From: Kiritimatiellales bacterium
GTDB taxonomy: Bacteria > Verrucomicrobiota > Kiritimatiellia > Kiritimatiellales > Pontiellaceae
Assembly: GCA_030588285.1 (NCBI GenBank)
Contig: JAUUYK010000067.1
Location: 1-5,870, forward strand
Direction: 5' to 3'
DNA length: 5,870 nt
This document shows positions 1-5,190 of the stretch, piece after piece. Under the pieces are notes generated by a model that saw only the letters and a program-made list of their open reading frames with translations, had not been told where the DNA came from and ran no database searches. Numbering within the stretch: position 1 is the first letter of the stretch; each line of letters begins with the position of its first letter. Made by a program: the position numbers and the translations under genes.

Positions 1-242
1 ACTGCAACGCTGACGAGCAGGTATGTGGCTGTAATGGCGGAGCGGCCATAATTTTTTACGAAGACCATCAGAAACCCAAATCCCATCAGAAGCATCGCCA
101 TAATATGAATGGCCCGGGCATATTTTTGAACTTCAATAACGGATGCTAGGTTATCCCCGCCATTCAGATTCGAAGCATAGGTTGCTCCAGCGGTTGCAAG
201 AAGGGCGCAGATAGCCGCTAAGAAATATTTTGTAACTCGCAT
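1..242 (-). CDS. Probable Rh/Amt-type ammonium transporter, N-terminal part (cut by window edge)
   Basis: The frame is open from an ATG at 242 to the left edge and gives the first 80 residues. Residues 1-23 form a signal peptide (basic start MRVTKY, a hydrophobic Ala/Leu-rich core, likely cleavage after ATYA). A short linker and then a first membrane segment at about 44-62 follow. The segment HIMAMLLMGFGFLMVFVKNY (46-65) resembles the 'GFGFLM-F-(K/R)-YG-S' signature of Rh-family ammonium channels (for example VGFGFLMTFLKRYG in Rh glycoproteins), rather than a typical AmtB N-terminus. The predicted role is passage of ammonia/ammonium across the inner membrane. The start is supported by AAAGGA 7 bases upstream. 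The pore histidines and the rest of the channel lie outside the window, so the family call rests on this one region. A different polytopic membrane protein remains possible. Confidence 0.68.
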   Translation of the reverse strand, partial: MRVTKYFLAAICALLATAGATYASNLNGGDNLASVIEVQKYARAIHIMAMLLMGFGFLMVFVKNYGRSAITATYLLVSVA

Positions 243-249
243 AATTCAA

Positions 250-255
250 TCCTTT
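250..255 (-). promoter_or_regulatory. Ribosome binding site of the Rh-like transporter gene
   Basis: On the minus strand AAAGGA ends 7 bases before the ATG at 242, which fixes the start of the transporter. A small hairpin (arms CCCTT 263-267 and AAGGG 276-280) lies just upstream in the leader. No convincing sigma-70 or sigma-54 promoter was found between it and the tRNA. Confidence 0.6.
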
Positions 256-451
256 TATTAATCCCTTAGTAGAAGAAGGGGTATTTAAATTTTGAAATGA
301 AGCATTGGACTAAATGAACGACGCGGGTGCAACCATGTTTTGGAATAGATTGCGATTGCGGGGTGAATTGCAGGGATCTGGCTCGGCGGGGGGCACCTGA
401 GGTGTACTTAAGAACTGCAATACCCGAGTTTTGTGCAGGTATAAAAAAAGA

Positions 452-536
452 TGGTGGGCGAGGCGGGACTCGAACCCGCACGCTGTTAGGCACGAGAACC
501 TAAATCTCGCGTGTATACCAATTTCACCACACGCCC
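452..536 (-). tRNA. tRNA-Leu (anticodon UAG), CCA encoded
   Basis: Read on the minus strand, the sequence folds as a class II tRNA. It has acceptor GGGCGTG/CTCGCCC, D-stem GTG/CAC with GG in the loop, and anticodon stem CGAGA/TCTCG around the loop TTTAGGT (anticodon TAG, leucine, reads CUA and other CUN codons). The variable arm is 13 bases with a short 2-3 bp stem, and the T-arm is GCGGG/CCCGC with loop TTCGAGT. The discriminator is A and CCA is encoded (452-454), giving 85 bases with CCA. The long variable arm and A73 agree with leucine identity. One oddity is a U-U mismatch at acceptor pair 6-67. A run of seven Ts on the minus strand (443-449) follows the CCA after two bases and may assist termination. 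Confidence 0.95.
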
Positions 537-554
537 AGCAAAAATTGAGGGCGT

Positions 555-583
555 AACATAGTAGGAAGTGGTGGGGGGCTCAA
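555..583 (-). promoter_or_regulatory. Candidate sigma-70 promoter of tRNA-Leu
   Basis: On the minus strand, TTGAGC (578-583, four of six to the -35 consensus) is followed after exactly 17 bases by TATGTT (555-560, four of six to the -10 consensus). The -10 ends 18 bases before the mature tRNA 5' end. The -35 box overlaps the thiE stop codon (580-582), so the tRNA could be transcribed independently of thiE. This is a pattern match by eye only. Confidence 0.45.
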
Positions 584-1212
584 GTATAAAAATGATACTT
601 TTTCCAGATTTCCTGCAATGCCCGAATGGCGGGTGCTGGATCGGGAGCTTGATTGACGGCACTCACTACGCAGAAATTAACCGATCCGGCCTTTAAAACC
701 GCGGAAAGGTTGCCGGAATGGATGCCTCCGATGGCCACGGAGGTGAGCGCTGTTTTTGTTGCAATGGCTCCGGTTGTGACGGGGCCGAGAGCAGGGCCAG
801 TGTCGTTTTTGGTCTGGGTCGGGAAGACGGGGCCAATGCCGATGTAGTCGGGCGGGGCAATTTCTAGTGCATGGGCTTGCTCCATGCTGTGGGTCGAGAG
901 GCCAAAGAGTTTGTCGGGTCGATTCCATTTTTTCCGGGCTTCGGCGAGTGTCATATCATCCTGCCCCAGATGAATTCCATCGGCATTGGACTGCATCGCA
1001 AGGTCGAGATCGTCGTTCATGATGAAACGAGTTTTGGTATTCTGGGTAATTTCCCGAAGTTTAAGTGCGGTTTTTAATACGATTTCGCGCGGGCTATTTT
1101 TCATTCGTAATTGAAGGTAACGCACCCCGCAATCAACCGCCGCTGTTGCGCAGGTTTCATAACCAGAAATGGGGTCGGTAAGAATAAGGTAGAGTCCGTA
1201 GTTTTCTTTCAT
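580..1212 (-). CDS. thiE: Thiamine-phosphate synthase (ThiE)
   Basis: This 210-residue protein has the usual ThiE length and motifs for a TIM-barrel enzyme. ThiE joins HMP pyrophosphate to thiazole phosphate, giving thiamine phosphate and pyrophosphate in the cytoplasm. Visible in order: LYLILTD at 7-13; QLRMK at 34-38 (Gln, Arg and Lys that bind the pyrimidine pyrophosphate in the family); MNDDLDLAM at 65-73 (Asn66/Asp67, metal and substrate); GIHLGQDD at 79-86 (acidic metal ligand); GLSTHS at 104-109; DYIGIGPVFPTQTK at 122-135 (thiazole-phosphate loop); IGGI at 161-164; VVSAV at 182-186. The residue after the ND pair is Asp, where many homologues have Arg. The ATG at 1212 has only a weak Shine-Dalgarno (TGGAA). 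No thiazole genes or riboswitch lie beside it. It stands alone, with the tRNA-Leu downstream and an unrelated pair diverging upstream. Confidence 0.95.
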   Translation of the reverse strand: MKENYGLYLILTDPISGYETCATAAVDCGVRYLQLRMKNSPREIVLKTALKLREITQNTKTRFIMNDDLDLAMQSNADGIHLGQDDMTLAEARKKWNRPDKLFGLSTHSMEQAHALEIAPPDYIGIGPVFPTQTKNDTGPALGPVTTGAIATKTALTSVAIGGIHSGNLSAVLKAGSVNFCVVSAVNQAPDPAPAIRALQEIWKKYHFYT

Positions 1213-1258
1213 AGGGTTCCATTAAGGCAGATGAAAATACGCGAAGGAATATCCAATG

Positions 1259-1287
1259 ATTGAAAAATTCGATTTCGTTCTTTTCAA
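1259..1287 (-). promoter_or_regulatory. Candidate thiE promoter within an inverted repeat
   Basis: On the minus strand, TTGAAA (1282-1287, five of six to -35) and TTCAAT (1259-1264, four of six to -10) are separated by exactly 17 bases, about 47 bases upstream of the thiE ATG. The boxes lie in an inverted repeat, TTGAAAA (1260-1266) and TTTTCAA (1281-1287), so a TTGAAA also faces the divergent gene at 1341, although no good -10 follows it. No THI-box bases (CTGAGA) are present between 1213 and 1340. Confidence 0.4.
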
Positions 1288-1330
1288 GTAATAATAAATG
1301 AGTAGCCTTTTCTTGAATATATTTGGATAT

Positions 1331-1340
1331 AGGGGGGGGT
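1331..1340 (+). promoter_or_regulatory. Ribosome binding site containing an eight-G run
   Basis: An A followed by eight Gs (1332-1339) and a T stands directly before the ATG at 1341. AGG at 1331-1333 gives about 7 bases of spacing, and GG pairs nearer the ATG are also available. This site favours ATG 1341 over the in-frame TTG at 1323, which has no Shine-Dalgarno and would put a GGG stretch ahead of a clean signal peptide. Confidence 0.55.
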
Positions 1341-2084
1341 ATGTTTAGAGATAGAATTTTTAAGGCCTTGGTGGGTGGATTTTTTATTCTGTGCTGTGCA
1401 CAGGCGAATGATGACGTTCATATTTTTACGGACCAGCAGGATCGGGTGGTGGCCGCACGGATTATTAAAATGGATGCCCGTCGTGGTTTGGTGGAGCTGG
1501 AGCGAAAAGATAAGCGTCGTATAAAGGTTAATCCTTCGATTTTTATTGAGGCGGATCAGGCCTATATTCGTGACTGGTGCCTCGGGCAGGCTTTTATGGC
1601 GACGTCTAGTCTTCGGTTTTCAGGAAAGAAAAGAGTGGTTGATGAGTGGGAAAAGCAGAGCAAAGGCGTGATTCGAGATTTTAAAAAGGTGGCCTATGAC
1701 TGCACGTTAAAAAATGGCTCAAATCATAGCTTTGAAAATATTACCGTGAAATACTGCATATATTGGGTGCAGGAGATGATTACCCAAGGTGGAGAAGAGC
1801 GAATCGATAAAACATATGCGGGGCAGTATAGAATTCCGAAAATAGCCCCTCGTGAAGTGGTTGAAAAGGTAACTGATCCTGTAACATTAATGTATCAGCA
1901 TATTAAAGGCGGATACTACTACGCTGGCGGTGCGCCGGATAAGCAGAGTTCAAAGATGAAAGGGGTCTGGTTAAAGGTTTCCTTCACGACGGAAAGTGGA
2001 GAAACATTTACGCGCGATTTCTGCGAACCAACGAGTTTTATGAAGCAGAAGGTTTGGAAAGAAGTGGTCGGAAATAATAAATAG
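1341..2084 (+). CDS. Secreted protein with SHD1-like domain, function unknown (first of tandem pair)
   Basis: This 247-residue protein starts at ATG 1341. Residues 1-22 are a signal peptide (MFRDR start, hydrophobic LVGGFFILCC, AQA before NDD), suggesting export to the periplasm or outside. The Cys pair does not form a good lipobox. Residues 27-82 fit the SHD1-like pattern common in planctomycete and verrucomicrobial secreted proteins: 'F-D--(D/G)R---A-I---D---g-V-L-RkD-k---V----F---DQ-YI--W' (IFTDQQDR, ELERKDKRR, EADQAYIRDW). The rest (about 110-235) is probably beta-rich (FENITVKYCIYW, GVWLKVSFTTESGETF) with no recognised enzyme motif. It precedes a related gene by 14 bases and is probably cotranscribed with it. 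SHD1 domains are non-catalytic, so a binding or structural role is possible. The actual function cannot be stated. Confidence 0.8.
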   Translation: MFRDRIFKALVGGFFILCCAQANDDVHIFTDQQDRVVAARIIKMDARRGLVELERKDKRRIKVNPSIFIEADQAYIRDWCLGQAFMATSSLRFSGKKRVVDEWEKQSKGVIRDFKKVAYDCTLKNGSNHSFENITVKYCIYWVQEMITQGGEERIDKTYAGQYRIPKIAPREVVEKVTDPVTLMYQHIKGGYYYAGGAPDKQSSKMKGVWLKVSFTTESGETFTRDFCEPTSFMKQKVWKEVVGNNK

Positions 2085-2098
2085 GATATGGGAATATT

Positions 2099-2923
2099 AT
2101 GAGAAAAGTGAATGCAGTATTGATTTTGTTAATGTTAGCAGGTGCCGGAGTTGTGAGCGCGGCGGAGTATCGAAACTTTATGGATACAGAGGGGCGGGCG
2201 ATACGTGGGCGGATTCTAAGGTATGATGCACGGTCAGAAAAGGTGACGATTGAGCGGGACAATAAGCGCAGCACAACGGTGCCGATTACAATTTTTTCTA
2301 AAGCGGATCAAAACTACATTATCGAATGGAACGCGGCGAAAGGATTCCTGTCGACATCCATTTTTAAGATTTCATGCGACGATCGGGAGATTAGCAAAAG
2401 AAAAGAAGAGGAAATTGGAGATATTGTATACACGACGGGTTCGGTAGAAAAGGATTTTGTTAAAACGGTAATCGCATTTGAAGAAACCGCGTTTGAGCTG
2501 ACCTTTCAAAATAGGAACCCTGAGGACCTAGAAAATATGCGGATGGATTATCGAATTTATTATGAGCAATCAGAAATGGTGTGGGACGAGAAACCAGAGA
2601 CGCTTCTGCATTGTTTTTCTGGAAAAATGACCCTTCCGACGGTGCCGTCAAAAGGGACCGTTTCAGTGCTCTCGAAGTCCGTTGAAATCCATAAGGATAG
2701 TATTAATACTATTCGGCAGGCGGGGGGCGATCAAAGGCAACCGGGGAAGGGCGATGTGATTGGTTTTCGGGGTCGAATTTATATGGAAATGACTTCGGGC
2801 GAAGAGGTGATGAGAGAGATCTCCCTTCCCAAAACACTTTCGCTTAAAAAGTATCCGTGGGATGCTCCAGAAGTCGAAGCCTCGGCCAAAGTTGAAAAAG
2901 AAGAAGAGCTACCAAAGCAGTAG
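2099..2923 (+). CDS. Secreted protein with SHD1-like domain, function unknown (second of tandem pair)
   Basis: This 274-residue protein has a signal peptide at 1-21 (MRKVN, hydrophobic AVLILLMLAGAGVV, cleavage near VSA/A). An SHD1-like domain covers about 24-78 (YRNFMDTEGRAIRGRI, VTIERDNKR, FSKADQNYIIEW). It aligns by eye with the upstream protein along most of its length: KADQNYIIEW with EADQAYIRDW, LENMRMDYRIYY with FENITVKYCIYW, and MTSGEEVMREISLPK with TESGETFTRDFCEPT. The two are therefore likely paralogues from an old tandem duplication, now clearly diverged. It differs by a charged Lys/Glu-rich tail (about 257-274) that looks disordered. GGGA (2090-2093) lies 5 bases before the ATG, and the gap to the first gene is 14 bases, consistent with one operon. 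The function is unknown. Confidence 0.8.
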   Translation: MRKVNAVLILLMLAGAGVVSAAEYRNFMDTEGRAIRGRILRYDARSEKVTIERDNKRSTTVPITIFSKADQNYIIEWNAAKGFLSTSIFKISCDDREISKRKEEEIGDIVYTTGSVEKDFVKTVIAFEETAFELTFQNRNPEDLENMRMDYRIYYEQSEMVWDEKPETLLHCFSGKMTLPTVPSKGTVSVLSKSVEIHKDSINTIRQAGGDQRQPGKGDVIGFRGRIYMEMTSGEEVMREISLPKTLSLKKYPWDAPEVEASAKVEKEEELPKQ

Positions 2924-2943
2924 GTGGTGGTTGCCGCGGGTGA

Positions 2944-3921
2944 TTAATTGTTTTTCAGGACTCGTTTCACATCGGCAATGCTTTCGGTCTGCATGAGCTG
3001 GGCGCGGAGGGCGGCGGCTCCTGGAAAACCTTTGGAGTAGATTGAGTAGTAGCGCCGCAGAATGTTAAAATTCTTGGTGTCGCCCCAGACGCGATCGAAT
3101 AGTTTGGTGTGTTTCCAAAGCAGATCGAGCTTTTCTTCGCGAGTGCGTTCGCGCTGCTCTTCCATAAAGAGCCACGGGTTTTCAAAAATTCCCCGGCCAA
3201 TCATGGCACCGTCCAAGCCAAACGTATTGCATTTGGCGCGGGCTTCTCCCACCGATTGGATATCGCCGTTTCCTAGGATGGGCAGGTTGAGGCCGAGTTG
3301 ATCGCGTAGGCGGGCGGCTTTTTCAATCTCTTCCCAGAGTGCCGATCCTTGGGTCATTTGTTTTTGGGTTCGTCCATGAATAATGAGGGCGGCGGGTTTG
3401 GTTTCGAGCACCTGGCCGATCCACTCTTCGGTGGCGATGCTTTTAAGACCAATCCGGGTTTTTACGGAGACCGGGAGATCGGTCGATTCCTGACAGGCCT
3501 GAATAATTTCTTTGGCGAGCGTTGGGTTTCCAATTAAGCCGGAGCAACAGCCTCGTTTAACAACTTTTGGAACGGGGCATCCCATGTTGATGTCGATGCC
3601 GTCGAACTCCATCTCTTCGCTGATTTCTTTTACGACCTGCTGATAGTTTTCCGGGGAGTTCCCCCAGATCTGAGCAACGATTTTGACCTTCTTCTTGTTG
3701 AGAAGCTGGCGTTCCTGGTCGGTTACTTGTAGGCGGTGGATCACCCGCTTGCGGGCTTTTTTGTGGACGAGTCCGTCGGTGGAGACGAATTCGGTCATCA
3801 CCACATGCAGTGCGCTGGGATCGGCCAACCCAAGCAATAGCTCGCGAAGAACGGTGTCGGTAACGTCCTCCATCGGTGCGAGCGCAATGATGGGTTCGGT
3901 GAATGTATTCCAAAAGTTCAT
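2944..3921 (-). CDS. tRNA-dihydrouridine synthase (Dus family)
   Basis: This 325-residue, full-length FMN enzyme reduces specific uridines in tRNA to dihydrouridine. The TIM-barrel motifs appear in order: LAPMEDVTD at 14-22 (FMN-binding start); QIWGNSPENY at 84-93; GIDINMGCPVPKVVKRG at 108-124 with the catalytic Cys115; SVKTRIG at 152-158; IHGRT at 181-185; GNGDI at 217-221; GAMIGRGIFENPW at 238-250. The C-terminal helical tRNA-binding part follows (about 255-325). In place of the more common GAG-AL after the GCP motif it has GCCSGLI (124-130), which I associate from memory with a Dus subgroup. The subfamily (DusA/B/C) is not assigned. The start lies 7 bases after the bioB stop with no good Shine-Dalgarno, which suggests translation coupled to bioB. 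The 3' end converges with the SHD1-like gene 20 bases away. Confidence 0.93.
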   Translation of the reverse strand: MNFWNTFTEPIIALAPMEDVTDTVLRELLLGLADPSALHVVMTEFVSTDGLVHKKARKRVIHRLQVTDQERQLLNKKKVKIVAQIWGNSPENYQQVVKEISEEMEFDGIDINMGCPVPKVVKRGCCSGLIGNPTLAKEIIQACQESTDLPVSVKTRIGLKSIATEEWIGQVLETKPAALIIHGRTQKQMTQGSALWEEIEKAARLRDQLGLNLPILGNGDIQSVGEARAKCNTFGLDGAMIGRGIFENPWLFMEEQRERTREEKLDLLWKHTKLFDRVWGDTKNFNILRRYYSIYSKGFPGAAALRAQLMQTESIADVKRVLKNN

Positions 3922-3928
3922 AGCAGTT

Positions 3929-4906
3929 TTAGGCCAGTTCGATTTTGAAGCCGGCGTCTTCGATCATTTGTTTGTCGGTATCGTAATCTTGTCCGCCGGT
4001 GGTTAGGTAGCCCGCGGTAAACATGGAGTTCGCGGGATAGAGCGCGAGGGGTTGCAGGCCGCGCAGGGTGGTTTCGCGTCCGCCGGCAATGCGGATTTCT
4101 ACGGCGGGCATCACGTAGCGTGCCATGGCGAGGCCGCGCAGGCAGTCGTTGGGGGTGAGCGGATTGGCTGTGCCTTCGAATGGAGTGCCCGGGCGGGGAT
4201 CAAGAAAGTTGATGGGAACGGAGTCGACCTCAAGATCGGCCAGAGCAAAGAGAAGGTCGACGCGGTCTTTCAATTGCTCGCCCATGCCGAAAAGTCCGCC
4301 GGAGCAGAGATCGAGCCCCACCTTTTTTACGATCTTAGCGGTGTTAACGCGTTCTTCGAAATCGTGGGTGGTGACGACTTCGGGGAAATAGTTTTCGGAG
4401 GTTTCGAGGTTATGATTAAAGCGGTCGATGCCCGAAACTTTTAAGCGGATCGCCTTCTCTTCGGTCAGCAGGCCGAGCGAGGAACAAATTTCGAGTTCGG
4501 GATGTTTTTGTTTAATTTGAAGGGCCGCTTCGCAAATGGTTTCGAGCTCTTTGGGGGCGGGGGCGCGGGTGCTTGAAACCACGCAGTAACGTTTGGCCTG
4601 ACGATCGACGGCAGCTTGAGCTCCCTCAACAATGCTCTCCACGGTCTGGAAGTCGTAGCGTTCAACGTCGTTAATCGCCGACGAGGATTGCGAACAAAAG
4701 GCGCAGTCTTCCGGGCATTTTCCGCTTTTCACATTTCGAAGAAGATGTAGAGAAACGTTGTTTCCAAAATAGGTTTTACGAATGCGGTAAGCACCTTGCA
4801 GCACATCGAGCAATTCGTCGTCGGGCGATTCGAGTATGGCGAGCGCTTCTTCGGGGGTGATTTTTCCACCATCGAGTATGCGGTTGCTAATTGCTTTCCA
4901 GTCCAT
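3929..4906 (-). CDS. bioB: Biotin synthase (BioB)
   Basis: This 325-residue radical SAM enzyme inserts sulfur into dethiobiotin, the last step of biotin synthesis. The CX3CX2C motif CPEDCAFC is at 64-71 (Cys64, 68, 71 bind the SAM 4Fe-4S cluster). The second, sulfur-donating 2Fe-2S cluster has its expected ligands by alignment to E. coli Cys97, Cys128, Cys188 and Arg260: Cys108 (RYCVV), Cys141 (EICSSLG), Cys201 (DLCSGG) and Arg272 (EIRIAGGR). Other family marks are NHNLETS (164-170), GLFGMGE (204-210) and NFLDPRPGTPFEG (233-245). All key residues are present and the length is normal. The ATG at 4906 has GGAG 7 bases upstream. No other bio genes are in the window. It is followed closely by dus and diverges from thiC, another cofactor gene whose product also uses SAM radical chemistry. 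Confidence 0.97.
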   Translation of the reverse strand: MDWKAISNRILDGGKITPEEALAILESPDDELLDVLQGAYRIRKTYFGNNVSLHLLRNVKSGKCPEDCAFCSQSSSAINDVERYDFQTVESIVEGAQAAVDRQAKRYCVVSSTRAPAPKELETICEAALQIKQKHPELEICSSLGLLTEEKAIRLKVSGIDRFNHNLETSENYFPEVVTTHDFEERVNTAKIVKKVGLDLCSGGLFGMGEQLKDRVDLLFALADLEVDSVPINFLDPRPGTPFEGTANPLTPNDCLRGLAMARYVMPAVEIRIAGGRETTLRGLQPLALYPANSMFTAGYLTTGGQDYDTDKQMIEDAGFKIELA

Positions 4907-4913
4907 GTTATTT

Positions 4914-4917
4914 CTCC
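4914..4917 (-). promoter_or_regulatory. Ribosome binding site of bioB
   Basis: GGAG (minus strand, within GGAGAAATAAC) ends 7 bases before the bioB ATG and supports the start at 4906. Confidence 0.7.
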
Positions 4918-4940
4918 GTCTAATATATGAAACAGCGCGA

Positions 4941-4968
4941 ATACTAGCATGGGCCGGGATGAAGTAAA
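4941..4968 (-). promoter_or_regulatory. Candidate bioB promoter (extended -10)
   Basis: On the minus strand, TTTACT (4963-4968) and TAGTAT (4941-4946) are separated by 16 bases, each matching four of six consensus positions. A TG one base upstream of the -10 (TGCTAGTAT) makes it an extended -10. The start site would fall near 4934, giving a leader of about 28 bases before the bioB ATG. This was picked by eye. Confidence 0.42.
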
Positions 4969-4973
4969 TCGTT

Positions 4974-5000
4974 ACTTAGACAAAATCTAAGAAACTAAGT
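4974..5000. repeat. Cluster of short inverted repeats between the bioB and thiC promoters
   Basis: CTTAGA (4975-4980) and TCTAAG (4986-4991) form a perfect 6-bp inverted repeat around CAAAA. A second overlapping pair is ACTTAG (4974-4979) with CTAAGT (4995-5000). The cluster sits between the candidate -35 boxes of the divergent bioB and thiC promoters, where an operator or activator site would be expected. It does not match the BirA or BioR operator patterns I know, so no regulator is named. Confidence 0.4.
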
Positions 5001-5010
5001 CACAAATAAA

Positions 5011-5038
5011 TTGACTCGTTTGGGCAGGGGAGTAGATT
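5011..5038 (+). promoter_or_regulatory. Candidate sigma-70 promoter of thiC
   Basis: TTGACT (5011-5016, five of six to -35) and TAGATT (5033-5038, four of six to -10) are 16 bases apart. The predicted start, near 5045, falls just before the riboswitch aptamer, as expected for a leader that begins with the THI element. Confidence 0.6.
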
Positions 5039-5050
5039 CCGTTTCCAGTA

Positions 5051-5130
5051 CCGCTAGGGGTGTGTGTCGGTCGATACACTGAGAAAAACCCTTCGAACCT
5101 GTTCGGATAATGCCGACGTAGGGAAGCGTT
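5051..5130 (+). ncRNA. TPP riboswitch (THI element) in the thiC leader
   Basis: The conserved TPP-aptamer bases are present in order. AGGGGTG (5056-5062) pairs as P2 with ACCC (5088-5091). P3 is TGTGTC/GATACA with loop GGTC, followed by the THI box CTGAGA (5079-5084). GAACCTG (5095-5101) and the CGG-ATAATG-CCG hairpin (5104-5115) form the pyrophosphate-sensing arm. TAGGGAAGC closes the 3' side. P1 is short, CGCT (5052-5055) with AGCG (5125-5128). TPP binding would be expected to lower thiC expression. No U-run terminator follows, and a CCTCC-containing stretch (5137-5146) complementary to the thiC Shine-Dalgarno suggests control of translation. Confidence 0.96.
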
Positions 5131-5136
5131 TCATCG

Positions 5137-5185
5137 CCTCCTCTCCAGCATTTTCCAACCCGTGAAATATTTACACACTAAGGAG
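5137..5185 (+). promoter_or_regulatory. Riboswitch expression platform: anti-Shine-Dalgarno and thiC ribosome binding site
   Basis: The thiC Shine-Dalgarno AAGGAG (5180-5185) lies 5 bases before the ATG at 5191. The pyrimidine stretch CCTCCTCTCC (5137-5146) can pair with it in two registers of 5 bp (CTCCT with AGGAG, or TCTCC with GGAGA). The same stretch can alternatively pair with the 3' edge of the aptamer (GGGA and GCG at 5121-5128), a layout typical of translational switches. The helices are short and were drawn by hand. Confidence 0.5.
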
Positions 5186-5190
5186 ATGTT

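Noticed and set aside
394..404. CACCT-G-AGGTG dyad downstream of the tRNA
   Set aside because: It is a single 5-bp dyad without a T-run or nearby promoter; too short to call a terminator or an operator.
266..493. A 75-residue minus-strand open frame starting MPNSVRVRVPPRP
   Set aside because: Its start is the translated 3' half of tRNA-Leu (a known artefact pattern), and the rest is low-complexity intergenic sequence with no ribosome site.
582..600. AAGTAT/ATACTT hairpin at the end of thiE
   Set aside because: It is AT-only in effect and, on the thiE strand, is followed by GAGCCCCCC rather than a T-run, so it is not a credible intrinsic terminator.
1323..1340. TTG at 1323 as the start of the first SHD1-like gene
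   Set aside because: It has no Shine-Dalgarno and adds MDIGGG before the signal peptide; the ATG at 1341 after the G-rich site is better.
2924..2943. Possible bidirectional terminator between the converging SHD1-like and dus genes
   Set aside because: The 20-base gap contains only a CCGCGG palindrome and no stem with a T-run on either strand.
4052..4444. A 130-residue plus-strand open frame
   Set aside because: It lies wholly antisense to bioB, whose catalytic residues are all intact; it has no family resemblance of its own.
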